Numbered from the stretch's first letter, positions 14,735-23,762 are shown. The stretch is 64,000 nt of DNA from Streptomyces sp. 11x1 (GCF_032598905.1 NZ_CP122458.1:3224001-3288000), one strand, 5' to 3'. Numbers and translations: made by a program. Notes: generated by a model from the sequence alone, not told the origin.

Positions 14735-17262
14735 CGCGCCCCAACGGACTCGCCCGTGAGGCCGTGCGCTTCAAGCCCGCGTCCTTCGCGGGGACCTTCC
14801 TCGCGCTGCTGATGTCCGCACTGATCGTCTCGGCCTGCGGAATCCTGCTCGAGACCAGCCTGCGCGCCTCCGTGCCGCCGGAACGGTACGCGAACGCGCT
14901 GGTCGTCGCGGCGGCGGACCAGAACAAGTACGTCGTCACCGGCAACGACGAGGACCGTGAGAAGGAGGCGACGCCCCTGCCGGACACGGCACGGATGGAC
15001 GCCGGGCTGGCGGCGAAGGCCGCCGGGGCGCCGGGTGCGGCCACCGCCGTCGCGGACTTCACCTTCCCGGTGCGCGCGACGGACGCCGGCGCCCGTGCAC
15101 TGACTGTTCCGGGCGGTGTGCTCACCGCGCACGGATGGGGCTCGCACACGTTCACCGGCACCTCGCTGACCACCGGCTCCGCACCCCGCGAGGGGGAAGT
15201 CGTCCTCGACGCGGGAACGGCCCGCGCCGCCCACGCCGCGGTCGGCGACACCGTCGTACTGGAGACCGCCGCCGGCCGGCAGGACTTCCGCGTCGCTGGC
15301 GTCGCCGAGGCCGGCCCCGCGGAGACCGCCCGCGACTCCGGCGACGCGGGTGCCCTGACGTGGTTCGCCGACACCCAGGCCCCCATGCTCGCCGGGCATC
15401 CCGGCAAGGCCGACGCCGTCGTCGTGCTGGCGGAGGACGGCACCGACGCCGACGCCCTCGCCGGCGCCGTGAAGCAGGCCCTGGCCGGCTCCGGCGTCCA
15501 GGTCCACACCGGCGACGACCGCGGTGCCGTCGAGGACCCGGGCCTCGGGTACGCCAAGGTGACGCTCTTCGGAATCGGCGGCTCCTTCGGCGGCATCGCC
15601 GCCATCGTCGCGGTCTTCACGGCCGCCGGAACCGTCGCGCTCTCGGTTGGTCAGCGGGCCCGCGAGTTCGCCCTGCTGCGCGCCGTCGGCGCCACCCCGC
15701 GGCAGGTCCGCCGCGCGGTCGCCTCCGAAGCACTGCTCGTCGCGCCGCTCGCCGGGATCATCGGCTGCCTGCCCGGCATCGGGCTCGCCCACTGGTGGTT
15801 CGGGCAGCTCCAGGACCGGGGCGCCATCCCGCGCGCCGTGGACCTGCACGTCTCCGGGCTTCCGCTGCTCGCCGCCGTCGTCATGGGGCTGCTCACCGCG
15901 CTCGGCGCAGGCTGGATGGCCGGGCGTCGGCCCGCGAAGATCAAGCCCGGACAGGCGCTGTCGGACGCGTCGGTGGAGCGGCTGCGGCCCGGTCTGGTCC
16001 GTACCCTCCTCGGCGTCGGCGCCCTCGTCGGAGGCGCGATCCTCACCGGCGTGTCCGCCCGCTCCGCCGGGGACGACGCGGCCGGCGCCGCCCTCGGCAT
16101 CGTCATGCTCTTCATGCTCGCCGTCGGGCTGCTCGGCCCGCTGGTGGCACGGCTGTGCGCCGGCCTGTTCGGCCTCCCGCTGCGCGGCGCGGGCCCGTCC
16201 GCCGAGCTCGCGGCCGCCAACTCCCGTACCAACGCCCGCCGCCTCGCCTCCGCGATCACCCCGATCGTGCTCGCCGTGGCCTTCTCCTCGACCCTCGTGT
16301 TCATGCACACGAGCGAGACCCACGCCGCCGACAAGCAGCTGCGCGCGGGCATCACCGCGGACCACGTGGTGACGGACCCGGCCGGGCTCCCGGTGGACGC
16401 GGCGGCACGCGCCGCCCGCGCGCCGGGCGTGGAGGCGGCCGTCGGGCTGCTGAACACGCAGGTGCTGGTGCCGACCGGCTCCGGCGAGTTCAAGTCGCTC
16501 CAGGGCGCGGCCACCCAGGGCGTCACCGGCTCTGGCGCCGAGCTGGCGAAGGTGCAGGACCTGGACGTACGCGACGGCAGCCTCGACCGGCTCGGCGAGG
16601 GGCGTATCGCCATCGACAAGACCCTGGCGACCTCGGCGGACGCCGGTGTCGGCGACCGGCTCCCGCTCTACCTCCCCGACGGGACGGAGGTCAGCCCCGA
16701 GATCGTCGCGGTCTACGGCCGCGGCCTCGGCCTGGCCACGGTGACCATGGACCGGGCGTCCCTGGCCGGGCACGTCACCTCGGGCTTCGACAGCACGCTC
16801 CTGGTACGGGGCGGCTCGGAGAAGTCGCTCACCGCCCTGGGCGAGGTCACCGACGCCTCCGGCTACGCCACCGAGCAGAACCGCGACGCGAAGCTGGGCG
16901 CCTGGATGAACAACACCATGGCCGCGGTCCTCGGTGGGTTCGCCGCCGTCGCCGCGGTCAACACCCTGGTGATGACGGTCCTGGACCGCCGCCGCGAGCT
17001 GGGCATGTTGCGCCTCGTCGGCTCCACCCGGCGTCAGGTGATGACGATGCTCCGCTGGGAGGGCCTGCTGGTCGCTGTGGTGGGCGTGGTCCTCGGCTCC
17101 GCGATCGCCGCGGCCACGCTGATCCCGATGATGAGCGGCGTGACCGGTGACATGCCGTACGTGCCCCCGCTGGTGTACGGATGCTTCGCGGTCGCCGCCG
17201 GCGGCCTGGCCCTGCCGGCGGTCACGCTGCCGGCCCGGGCCACGCTGCGCCGCTGGTCCTAG
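14731..17262 (+). CDS. FtsX-family ABC permease
   Basis: 843 residues from the ATG at 14731. A first transmembrane helix (FAGTFLALLMSALIVSACGIL) is followed by a large extracytoplasmic domain, a three-helix FtsX block (SFGGIAAIVAVFTAAGTVALSVGQRAREFALLRAVGATPRQVRRAV), a second half with two long hydrophobic helices, another outer domain and a final FtsX block (AVNTLVMTVLDRRRELGMLRLVGSTRRQVMTML). This duplicated layout is typical of MacB-like permeases exporting or sensing antimicrobial lipids and peptides. It forms the transporter with the ATPase before it. Confidence 0.92.
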   Translation: MTRPNGLAREAVRFKPASFAGTFLALLMSALIVSACGILLETSLRASVPPERYANALVVAAADQNKYVVTGNDEDREKEATPLPDTARMDAGLAAKAAGAPGAATAVADFTFPVRATDAGARALTVPGGVLTAHGWGSHTFTGTSLTTGSAPREGEVVLDAGTARAAHAAVGDTVVLETAAGRQDFRVAGVAEAGPAETARDSGDAGALTWFADTQAPMLAGHPGKADAVVVLAEDGTDADALAGAVKQALAGSGVQVHTGDDRGAVEDPGLGYAKVTLFGIGGSFGGIAAIVAVFTAAGTVALSVGQRAREFALLRAVGATPRQVRRAVASEALLVAPLAGIIGCLPGIGLAHWWFGQLQDRGAIPRAVDLHVSGLPLLAAVVMGLLTALGAGWMAGRRPAKIKPGQALSDASVERLRPGLVRTLLGVGALVGGAILTGVSARSAGDDAAGAALGIVMLFMLAVGLLGPLVARLCAGLFGLPLRGAGPSAELAAANSRTNARRLASAITPIVLAVAFSSTLVFMHTSETHAADKQLRAGITADHVVTDPAGLPVDAAARAARAPGVEAAVGLLNTQVLVPTGSGEFKSLQGAATQGVTGSGAELAKVQDLDVRDGSLDRLGEGRIAIDKTLATSADAGVGDRLPLYLPDGTEVSPEIVAVYGRGLGLATVTMDRASLAGHVTSGFDSTLLVRGGSEKSLTALGEVTDASGYATEQNRDAKLGAWMNNTMAAVLGGFAAVAAVNTLVMTVLDRRRELGMLRLVGSTRRQVMTMLRWEGLLVAVVGVVLGSAIAAATLIPMMSGVTGDMPYVPPLVYGCFAVAAGGLALPAVTLPARATLRRWS

Positions 17263-17473
17263 CCCATCCGGGGCGGCAGCCGGCATCGCATCGGCCCCCG
17301 TACCCGGCTCCCACCCCGTATCGGCTCCCGTCTCTCGGGCCGCGGAGCAGCGCACACCGTGCCGCGGCGGCCCTTGCCCGCGTCGGGCACGAGCCGCGGG
17401 GCGGCAGCGCCACATGCCGTGCGCGCCCCCCGCTGCCCCCTTCCTCACCCGGGCAATGACGGAAAGGACACTC

Positions 17474-18871
17474 ATGACCACAACCCTGGCTCCCCCGGTC
17501 CCCATCGGGAAGGCCGCTGTCGGAGCCCTCGGTTTACTGGCACTGTCCACCGGCGCTCTGGAGTCGGTGGTGTCACCGACGATCCCGCTCCTGGAACGCG
17601 AACTGGACATGAGCCAGTCCGAAGGGGCGCTGCTCAGCATCGTGCTCCTCATCACCGGGGCACTCATCACGCCGTTGGCAGGCAAGTTCGGCGACCGCTA
17701 CGGCGGGAAACGGGTCCTGATCCGGCTGATGGCGGTCGTCGCGGTCGGCGGCACGGTGTCCGCCCTGGCCCCGAACCTGCCCGTGCTGCTGCTCGGGCAG
17801 GTGCTGCAAGGGGCGATGGTGGGCGCGCTTCCCCTGTCGTTCATCGTCGTGCGCAAAAACCTGCCCCCAGGAGAGTCGAAGGTTGCCATCGGGGTGGTCA
17901 GCGGACTCTTCGTCGGGGGAGGGATGGTCGGCATGCTGTCGGCCGGGCCGGTGGCGGAAGAGCTCTCCCGGCACTGGATGTTCGCGCTGCCCACGATCGC
18001 GGTCATCGGGGCCACCCTGCTCGTGAACAGGCTCATGCCGTCCGACCAGCCGGGCGGGTCGGACGACGCCGACATCGACTGGCCCGGCCTGCTGCTCCTG
18101 AGCGGGATACTGGTCACGCTCATGCTCGTACTCGCGCTGGCGCCCGAAGCGGCCTCGCAACCACTCGTGCTCGGCGCCCTCGTCGTGTTTCTGGCCGTCT
18201 TCGTCACCGGTTGGGTGTCCGTCGAACGGCGTGCGGCCTCTCCGATGATCGATCTGCACATGCTGGCACGGCCCGCGATCTGGAAGGCGTGTGCGCTGAC
18301 ATTCGTGATCTGCCTCGGCACCTCGATGGCGGTCTATCTCGTTCCGCAGCTGCTCGACGAGCGCGGCGACGGGTACGGATTCAGCGCCAGCGCCACCGAG
18401 ATCGGCTTCTTCCTGCTGCCCGGCGCCGTCGCCGCGACGCTGGCCGGGCCGCTCGGCGGTATCGGGGACCGGCGTTTCGGCTCGCGTGCCGTGGTCAACA
18501 CCGGGGTCGTCATGATGGCCGTCTCCCTGGTCGTCCTGGCGTCCGTGCACACCGAGGTCTGGCACGTCGTCGTCGGCAAGGCGCTGATCGCGCTGGCCAA
18601 CGGCCTGTGCGTCACGGCGATGATGACCAGCACCGCCACGGCCGTCGATGCCAAGGACACCGGCATCGCCACCAGCCTGATCCTGGTGAGCCGTGTACTC
18701 GGCTACGCCGTGGGCGGGCAGCTCGGTGGTGCGCTCCTCACCGCCGCAACCCCTTCCGGGTCGGAGGTCTCGGCCGAATCGGCCTACGTCACCGGCTTCG
18801 TCATAGCCGGCGTCGTCACGTCGCTGGCCCTGTTCGTCACTCGCACCATGCCCAAAGGAGTCAAGGAATGA
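17474..18871 (+). CDS. MFS exporter (DHA2 type)
   Basis: 465 residues from an ATG at 17474 with ggaaagga 5 nt upstream; an upstream in-frame ATG at 17456 contains this ribosome site within its codons and is less likely. Around fourteen hydrophobic helices are visible. Motif A of the major facilitator family appears as GKFGDRYGGKRVLI in loop 2-3. It is followed by an overlapping FAD monooxygenase gene, an arrangement common for self-resistance or drug-modifying pairs; substrate unknown. No adjacent regulator is visible. The 211-bp gap upstream has no recognisable feature. Confidence 0.88.
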   Translation: MTTTLAPPVPIGKAAVGALGLLALSTGALESVVSPTIPLLERELDMSQSEGALLSIVLLITGALITPLAGKFGDRYGGKRVLIRLMAVVAVGGTVSALAPNLPVLLLGQVLQGAMVGALPLSFIVVRKNLPPGESKVAIGVVSGLFVGGGMVGMLSAGPVAEELSRHWMFALPTIAVIGATLLVNRLMPSDQPGGSDDADIDWPGLLLLSGILVTLMLVLALAPEAASQPLVLGALVVFLAVFVTGWVSVERRAASPMIDLHMLARPAIWKACALTFVICLGTSMAVYLVPQLLDERGDGYGFSASATEIGFFLLPGAVAATLAGPLGGIGDRRFGSRAVVNTGVVMMAVSLVVLASVHTEVWHVVVGKALIALANGLCVTAMMTSTATAVDAKDTGIATSLILVSRVLGYAVGGQLGGALLTAATPSGSEVSAESAYVTGFVIAGVVTSLALFVTRTMPKGVKE

Positions 18872-20088
18872 CCCTCACCGATCAGCTGACGGATGTCCGT
18901 AGCACGCCGAGGCGCAAGGTCCTGATATCCGGGGCCAGCATCGCGGGGCCCGCCCTCGCGTTCTGGCTGAACCGCTACGGATACGCGGTCACGGTCGTGG
19001 AGAAGGCGCCCACCCTGCGTGGGGGTGGCTATCCCATCGACGTGCGCGGCACCGCACTGGAAGTCGTCCGAAGGATGGGGATCCTGCCGCGGCTGCGGGA
19101 CGCGCACATCGACCTGCGGCGGCTGACCTTCCTCGATTCGGACGGCAGCGAGGTGACCTCCCTTCACCCGCATGCCGTCACCGGCGGCGTCGCGGGACGG
19201 GACCTGGAGGTACGGCGCGGGGATCTGACGGAAGCGCTGTACATGGCGGTCCGTGACGACGTGGAGTTCCTGTTCAACGACTCCATCGACACCCTCGACC
19301 AGAGCGACCACGGGGTCGACGTCACCTTCCACGGGGGCGGCAGCCGCACGTTCGACATGGTGTTCGGTGCGGACGGCATGCACTCGCGCACCCGGGAGAT
19401 GCTGTTCGACCCCGAAGAGCAGTTCCACCGCTACCTCGGCTACTGCTTCGCTGTGTTCACCATGCGCAACACCTTCGGGCTCTCCCACGAGACCGTGATG
19501 TGGAACGCCCCGGGCAGGGCCGCGGCACTCTATGCCGTGGGGGACGACGACGAGGTGCACGCCTTCCTGAACTTCGCCCGGCCGGAGCCGCCCATGGACG
19601 CGTTCCGGGGCCCGCAGGCCCAACGCGACCTGGTCGCCAAGGTCTTCGCCGACGCGGGATGGGAGGTCCCGGGCATGCTGGCCGCCCTGCGCGAGGCGGA
19701 GGACCTGTTCTTCGACGGGGTCAGCCAGATCCGCATGCCCCGCTGGTCCAGCGGCAGGGTCGCGCTGGTCGGCGACGCCGCGTACGCGCCCTCGTTCCTC
19801 ACCGGACAGGGCACCAGCCTCGCGCTCGTCGGCGCGTACATGCTCGCCGGCTGCCTCGCGGACCGGGGTCACGGCGCGGGCTTCGCCGCCTACGAACGCG
19901 ACACCCGGCAGTTCGTGACCGCGAACCAAGGGCTGGTCAGCCAGGGCGGCGCCACCCTCTTCCCCACCACCGCCCAGGCCCTGGAGCAGCGCAACGAACG
20001 ACTGCGCAGCCTCAGCGCCATGCCACCGGCGGAGGGAAAGCCGGCTCATTCGGCGCTCACTCTGCTCGAGCCCCTGCGCCCGGCATGA
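18868..20088 (+). CDS. FAD-dependent monooxygenase (PHBH fold, TetX-like)
   Basis: 406 residues from an ATG overlapping the MFS stop (ATGA; ggag upstream). The FAD-binding region starts KVLISGASIAGPALAFWLNRYG with a GxSxxG turn and VVEKAP at the end of strand 2; the DG motif is GADGMHSRTREM and the GD motif GDAAYAPSFLTGQGTSLAL near residue 300. These identify group A flavoprotein hydroxylases; the GGYPIDVRG segment is shared with TetX-like and related drug-modifying enzymes. Pairing with an exporter suggests detoxification, but biosynthetic hydroxylation is equally possible. It converges on, and overlaps by 32 bp, the minus-strand zinc-ribbon gene. Confidence 0.88.
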   Translation: MTLTDQLTDVRSTPRRKVLISGASIAGPALAFWLNRYGYAVTVVEKAPTLRGGGYPIDVRGTALEVVRRMGILPRLRDAHIDLRRLTFLDSDGSEVTSLHPHAVTGGVAGRDLEVRRGDLTEALYMAVRDDVEFLFNDSIDTLDQSDHGVDVTFHGGGSRTFDMVFGADGMHSRTREMLFDPEEQFHRYLGYCFAVFTMRNTFGLSHETVMWNAPGRAAALYAVGDDDEVHAFLNFARPEPPMDAFRGPQAQRDLVAKVFADAGWEVPGMLAALREAEDLFFDGVSQIRMPRWSSGRVALVGDAAYAPSFLTGQGTSLALVGAYMLAGCLADRGHGAGFAAYERDTRQFVTANQGLVSQGGATLFPTTAQALEQRNERLRSLSAMPPAEGKPAHSALTLLEPLRPA

Positions 20089-21169
20089 CCGCCGAGCCGG
20101 GTCGGGCCCTGCTGGCTGATGGAGCTCCATCTGGAACCTCGTGCTCGCGCCGGCCCTGGCCACGCAGGACCTTGACCCACAGCCGGACCTCGTCGGCGAC
20201 GGTCGGCGGCAGGGTGCCGATGGTGGACTCGGCCCAGACCTGGTCAGCGTCCCGGTGCAGTTCGGGGTCCTCGGCCAGCAAGCCCCGGGCGGCGAGGAAC
20301 TGGCAGACCCGTTTGGCCGCGAGGTTGGGGTCGAGCAGGGCGAGGTCGTGGACGTCGCGCTCCTGGAAGACCGTTTCGGCACCGAGCCAGTACACCAGGA
20401 TCGTCAGGGTGCGGATGTCCTTGCGGTACGCGGGGTCCTGCCGGCCGCGGCGCAGCCGGTCCAGTTCCTCGGTCAGTGCACGGGCCGCGCTGGTCAACGG
20501 CAGGTCCCTGTAGCTGCGGCGGCGCAGGCGGGCCATGACCGGCGACCAGTCGCGCCGCATCCCGAAGAGCGGCTCCTGACCGCGGGCGGCGTGGAGGGCG
20601 GACACCGCCTCGTCCTCGTCTCCCACCGGCGCAGGTTCGGCGACCGGGATCAACTGGGCCTGGCCTGGAGTCCCGTGCGGGAGGTCGATGACCAGCTGGG
20701 TGGCCCCAGCCGTTGCCGGGCCCGCGTCGTCCAGGTGCCGGTAGAGACGGCAGGTGCGGCACCGGCCGCCGCGCAGCGGCAGGCCGTCCCGAAGGCACCG
20801 GACGCACCGGCCCAAAGGGTGCAGCTCACGCCAGTGAAGGCACGGCTTGCAGCGGAAGCCCCGTTTGCCGCCGGCCATCCAGGCGCCGCAGTCGCGGCAC
20901 GACCGCGCCACGGACGGCGGCAACGCCGCCGGGGCGGTGAGGTAGGTGGTGGTGGGCTGGTCGGTGGTGGAGAACCGCATCGGCTCCGGCGCCTGGTCAA
21001 GCAGTCCGGCCCGCAGCAGGACCAGGCGCACCGCGTCTCCGTTGGTCGGCAGGTCCCGCAGCATCGGCTCCGGCAGCCGTACGGCGCCCTCCGCCTCCCG
21101 TACCGCCAGCGCGAGGCGGACCACTTCGGCCCAGGCACACCGGGCAGCTCCGCGCCAGCCCCTGACCAC
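20057..21169 (-). CDS. Zinc-ribbon protein of a recombinase-XRE module
   Basis: 370 residues, GTG at 21169 with aaagga upstream. The centre has a dense set of cysteine pairs (CRDCGAW, FRCKPCLHW, GRCVRCLRDG, RCRTCRLY; roughly residues 90-145), which suggests two tandem zinc ribbons. The C-terminal 150 residues are helical and basic (RRGRQDPAYRKDIRTLTILVYWLGAET). I do not recognise a named family. It sits 25 nt behind the XRE gene and the recombinase, and such integrase/XRE/zinc-ribbon triplets recur in Streptomyces genomes to my knowledge. A DNA- or RNA-binding accessory role is inference. Confidence 0.6.
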   Translation of the reverse strand: MVRGWRGAARCAWAEVVRLALAVREAEGAVRLPEPMLRDLPTNGDAVRLVLLRAGLLDQAPEPMRFSTTDQPTTTYLTAPAALPPSVARSCRDCGAWMAGGKRGFRCKPCLHWRELHPLGRCVRCLRDGLPLRGGRCRTCRLYRHLDDAGPATAGATQLVIDLPHGTPGQAQLIPVAEPAPVGDEDEAVSALHAARGQEPLFGMRRDWSPVMARLRRRSYRDLPLTSAARALTEELDRLRRGRQDPAYRKDIRTLTILVYWLGAETVFQERDVHDLALLDPNLAAKRVCQFLAARGLLAEDPELHRDADQVWAESTIGTLPPTVADEVRLWVKVLRGQGRREHEVPDGAPSASRARPGSAVMPGAGARAE

Positions 21170-21194
21170 GATCCTTTGCCGCTGCCGGGTCCCC

Positions 21195-21542
21195 TCAGTT
21201 CGGCGGGAGCGAGCGCGGCCCGGCGCCCCGACGGCTGCGCGGCACCGGCCGTACCGGGCCCGCGGTCGGCCCTTCCTCGGCGCCGACCGCGCGCCGGCCG
21301 GACTCCGGCGCCGCCTGGGCGTCTGCGAGCGGCTCGGCCTGGAGCAGGTCGGCGACCGTGCAGTTCAGCGCGGCGCACATCTTGTCCAGGTCCTCCAGGC
21401 GCACGGTGACCGGCGTGCCGCCCCACAGGGCCGCGACCTTGCTCAGCAAGGGGGTGAACCCCACCTGTTGGAAGGCGGCCAGCACCTCGGTCGGCCGCCA
21501 CAGGTCCCGTTGCGCGGCCACCATCCGAAGGTTCCACTTCAC
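21195..21542 (-). CDS. XRE/Cro-type helix-turn-helix protein
   Basis: 115 residues from a GTG at 21542 that overlaps the recombinase stop (GTGA). The first 70 residues (VKWNLRMVAAQRDLWRPTEVLAAFQQVGFTPLLSKVAALWGGTPVTVRLEDLDKMCAALNCTVADLLQAEP) have the five-helix layout of Cro/CI-type domains, with the turn around LLSKVAALWGG. The tail is Pro/Arg/Ser-rich and probably disordered. It may repress the module through the palindrome at 22360-22382; that link rests only on position. Confidence 0.75.
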   Translation of the reverse strand: MKWNLRMVAAQRDLWRPTEVLAAFQQVGFTPLLSKVAALWGGTPVTVRLEDLDKMCAALNCTVADLLQAEPLADAQAAPESGRRAVGAEEGPTAGPVRPVPRSRRGAGPRSLPPN

Positions 21543-22339
21543 CGTAGGTTGTACCACCACAAGAGGGCGCGGCCTTCCTGGAACATGTACGCCTCGCGCG
21601 GTCGCGGCCCTGAGCCGTGCGCGCCCTTGCCCAGCACGACGAACCGGCCCCACTGCCCGTGCTCCCAGTGCAGATCCCCCATGCACACGCCGCACAATTC
21701 CGCCGTGCGGACGCCGGAGAGGTAGGCGACCTTGGTCATCACGTAGTCGCGGCAGGCGACCAGGTACTTCCGCGCGTTGGGCAAGTCCTCGCGCCACCGG
21801 CCGAGGAAGTCCCGCATGGCCGTCTGCGACGGCGGGATCCGCAGGCCGAAGTCCCCGCGGTGCCGGGGCCGGTTGAACGGGTCGATCGGCGACTCGACGG
21901 CGGCGCCGAAGCGCCGCATGATCTCGCCGGCGTACCGCTGCTCGAGGAACGCGAAGTATGCGTCGATCTTGTTGATCTTCCCGCGCAGCGTCGACGGCGC
22001 CCGCTTGCCCGGGCCGGCGAAGTAGCGGTCGACCTCACGTGGGGAAAGCTGCCAGGGCACGGTGCCGTAGTACTCGCAGACTTCCACCACCGGCTTGAGC
22101 AGGCCGTCGAGCGTCGTCGGCGCCAGGCTGGCCGCGTCCCGGGCCCACTGGTACTCCGAGAGCGTGTCGAGGAAGAAGCTCTCCTCGTCGGTGGCGGACA
22201 TGCGGGCCTGGCGGCGGCGCTGCAGGGTGACGACGTTTGCCAGCCCTGCCTCCACCGACACCGCGGCCGGATCCACCGCCGCGCTGACGTCGGCCCCTGG
22301 GCGCACCAGCGTCAGGACGCGACTTTCGGAATCTGACAC
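21539..22339 (-). pseudogene. Tyrosine recombinase missing its C-terminal catalytic half
   Basis: 266 residues from a GTG at 22339 (VSDSESRVLTLVRPGAD); longer frames reach 22402 but would include the palindrome. An N-terminal SAM-like core-binding domain is recognisable (LDGLLKPVVEVCEYYGTVPWQLSPREVDRYF), followed by the start of the catalytic domain with the first Arg in YLSGVRTAELCGVCMGDLHW and a Lys-containing beta turn in VLGKGAHGSG. The protein ends at ALLWWYNLR. The HxxR box, second His/Trp and nucleophilic Tyr that should follow over about 130 residues are absent, and the next gene begins within the stop codon. An internal deletion joining recombinase to the XRE gene is the best explanation; strand exchange should be impossible. 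Confidence 0.7.
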
Positions 22340-22359
22340 GAACCCGGAAATTACATGGG

Positions 22360-22382
22360 TTACTCGCAGAATCTGCGAGTAA
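22360..22382. promoter_or_regulatory. Perfect 23-bp palindrome upstream of the recombinase module
   Basis: ttactcgcaga and tctgcgagtaa flank a single central a, an 11-1-11 perfect dyad. It lies 20 bp upstream of the chosen recombinase start, the place for an operator overlapping the promoter. The bound protein could be the XRE product encoded in the same module. It is more AT-rich than its surroundings. Confidence 0.75.
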
Positions 22383-22614
22383 CTGCTGAGATCCCACACC
22401 AACGGGTGAATGCCGCCGAAGACGCGGTCTGCCTGCTGAAATGCAGCTTCCCCGAATCAGATCACCATGGACGAACCCGCGCGCACTCCACTATGTGATC
22501 GTGGGGAGGGAGGGGTCCCGGGGTGCGGGCCCCTGTTGTGTATGCACATGCATGCATCACCCGGTGCACCCCTGTCCCGCCCTGCCCCATTCCCTCCCCA
22601 CCCCGGTACGACGA
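22383..22614. other. Intergenic stretch, no gene supported
   Basis: Between the palindrome and the EF-hand terminator. Short open frames here have no ribosome site and no coding character. A gtgtatgcacatgcatgcatcacc segment near 22535 is locally AT-rich with alternating purine-pyrimidine steps, but I can assign no function. Confidence 0.5.
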
Positions 22615-22652
22615 AGGGGCGCCCTCCGTCGCACATGACGGAGGGCGCCCCT
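22615..22652 (-). terminator. 16-bp stem-loop after the EF-hand gene
   Basis: aggggcgccctccgtc (22615-22630) pairs perfectly with gacggagggcgcccct (22637-22652) around a 6-nt loop, starting 13 nt after the EF-hand stop at 22665. Confidence 0.88.
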
Positions 22653-22664
22653 CGGCCGCTCGGC

Positions 22665-22877
22665 TCACTTGTCCAGGTGGGCCCAGAACTCGTCGAACGA
22701 CAGGAGCTTGTCGCCGTTGAGGTCGCGGGTGCGGATGATGACCTCCGCCACCGACTCGGTGACGTTCCAGTCGCCTTCCTGGGCCAGGGCGGTCTTGAAC
22801 TCGGCGGCGGTGATGAACCCGTCCCCGTCCGCGTCGATCCGCTGGAACTCCTTGCGCGCTGCCTCGATGTCCGCCAC
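22665..22877 (-). CDS. Two-EF-hand calcium-binding protein
   Basis: 70 residues from a GTG at 22877. Two canonical calcium loops are present, DADGDGFITAAEF (Asp at positions 1, 3 and 5, Glu at 12) and DLNGDKLLSFDEF, each flanked by helices. Small calmodulin-like proteins of this size occur in Streptomyces, where calcium influences aerial development; they act in the cytoplasm as calcium buffers or sensors. The gene is monocistronic with its own strong terminator and has aaggggcgg upstream of the start. Confidence 0.9.
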   Translation of the reverse strand: MADIEAARKEFQRIDADGDGFITAAEFKTALAQEGDWNVTESVAEVIIRTRDLNGDKLLSFDEFWAHLDK

Positions 22878-22949
22878 CGATCCGCCCCTTCTTGGTGCTC
22901 TGCCTCTTGTCGGGCAGTCCTGCCGACAGTCCTACTGACGCAGGTCAGA

Positions 22950-23069
22950 TTAACCGGACACCCGAGCACGCCGTACGGCGACCACCCAGGCTTCGCCCAC
23001 CAGCAGGCGGGCGTCGTAGCCGCGGGCGAGCTGCCCGATGGTGAAAAGGCCGGTGCCGTTCTCGATCAT
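22950..23069 (-). pseudogene. Remnant of a MerR-type regulator start
   Basis: An ATG at 23069 opens MIENGTGLFTIGQLAR, which matches the start of MerR-family regulators where a helix-turn-helix (TGLPVRTIRFW-like) should follow. After QLAR the sequence changes to GYDARLLVGEAWVVAVRRARVSG and stops at 22950, with no further MerR features. It appears to be a 5' stump cut after about 16 codons. It sits just upstream of, and divergent from, the GNAT gene, which may once have been its target. Confidence 0.5.
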
Positions 23070-23129
23070 GTCTGCGAGTGTGGGGCTTCCAGTGGGTGGG
23101 GGCTCGAGGGCGGTGCGGGGAGTACGGAG

Positions 23130-23762
23130 ATGGAGAGTCTGCGGGACATTCTGGACGCGGCGGCCGAGGGGGTCTTCCCGTCGGCGGACGGCGGTACGAC
23201 CGTCGTCCCCCAGGACTCCCCCCGGGACGCGGGGGTCCTCTGTTTCACGGCGCACTCCGTCGTCTTCACGGACGAGGATCCGCGGTGGGTGCGCGAGCGC
23301 CTGGCGACGATGGAGTGCGACGCGCTGTCCGCGAGCATGAACCCCCGGTTCCTGGCGGCCCTCATGGAACGGACGGGCCGTACGGCCGAGACCATCGACG
23401 CGATGCTGGTCGCCCCGCCCCTGCCGGGCGAACCCCCGCTCCCGCTGCGCGAGATCCGGGACGCGGGCCACCCGCGCGTCGTGTACGCGCGGCGGCGCCG
23501 TGACGACGTACGGGTGTGGACGGTGGACGGCGGCGTCCTGACGACGGGCCGGGGGATCGCCGGGCGGCTGGAGGTCTCGGTCGAGGTGGACGAGGGCGTA
23601 CGGCAGCGGGGGCTCGGCCGGACGCTGGTGCATGCCGCCCGCCATCTCGTCGACGAGCCGCTGTGGGCGCAGATCGCGCCGGGGAACGCCCGCAGCGTGC
23701 GGGCGTTCCAGTCGGCGGGCTATCGGCCGGTGGGCTCGGAGATCCTGCTCATTCCCCGGTAG
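23130..23762 (+). CDS. GNAT-family N-acetyltransferase
   Basis: 210 residues from an ATG at 23130. The C-terminal half has the GNAT layout: beta strand 4 GRLEVSVEVDEGVRQRGLGRTLVHAARHLV holds the acetyl-CoA pyrophosphate loop (QRGLGR), and RSVRAFQSAGYRPVGSEILL is the closing motif. The N-terminal part (AHSVVFTDEDPRWVRERLATMECDALSASMNPRFLAALMERTGR) is less typical and may shape the substrate site. Substrate unknown. The gene converges with the beta-propeller lipoprotein. Confidence 0.85.
   Translation: MESLRDILDAAAEGVFPSADGGTTVVPQDSPRDAGVLCFTAHSVVFTDEDPRWVRERLATMECDALSASMNPRFLAALMERTGRTAETIDAMLVAPPLPGEPPLPLREIRDAGHPRVVYARRRRDDVRVWTVDGGVLTTGRGIAGRLEVSVEVDEGVRQRGLGRTLVHAARHLVDEPLWAQIAPGNARSVRAFQSAGYRPVGSEILLIPR

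Noticed and set aside
17474..20088. Start of a secondary-metabolite cluster
   Set aside because: Only an exporter and one flavoprotein are present; no synthase, carrier or pathway regulator follows.
22441..22640. Short plus-strand ORFs after the recombinase module
   Set aside because: No ribosome sites; sequence overlaps a strong terminator and shows no coding periodicity I can support.
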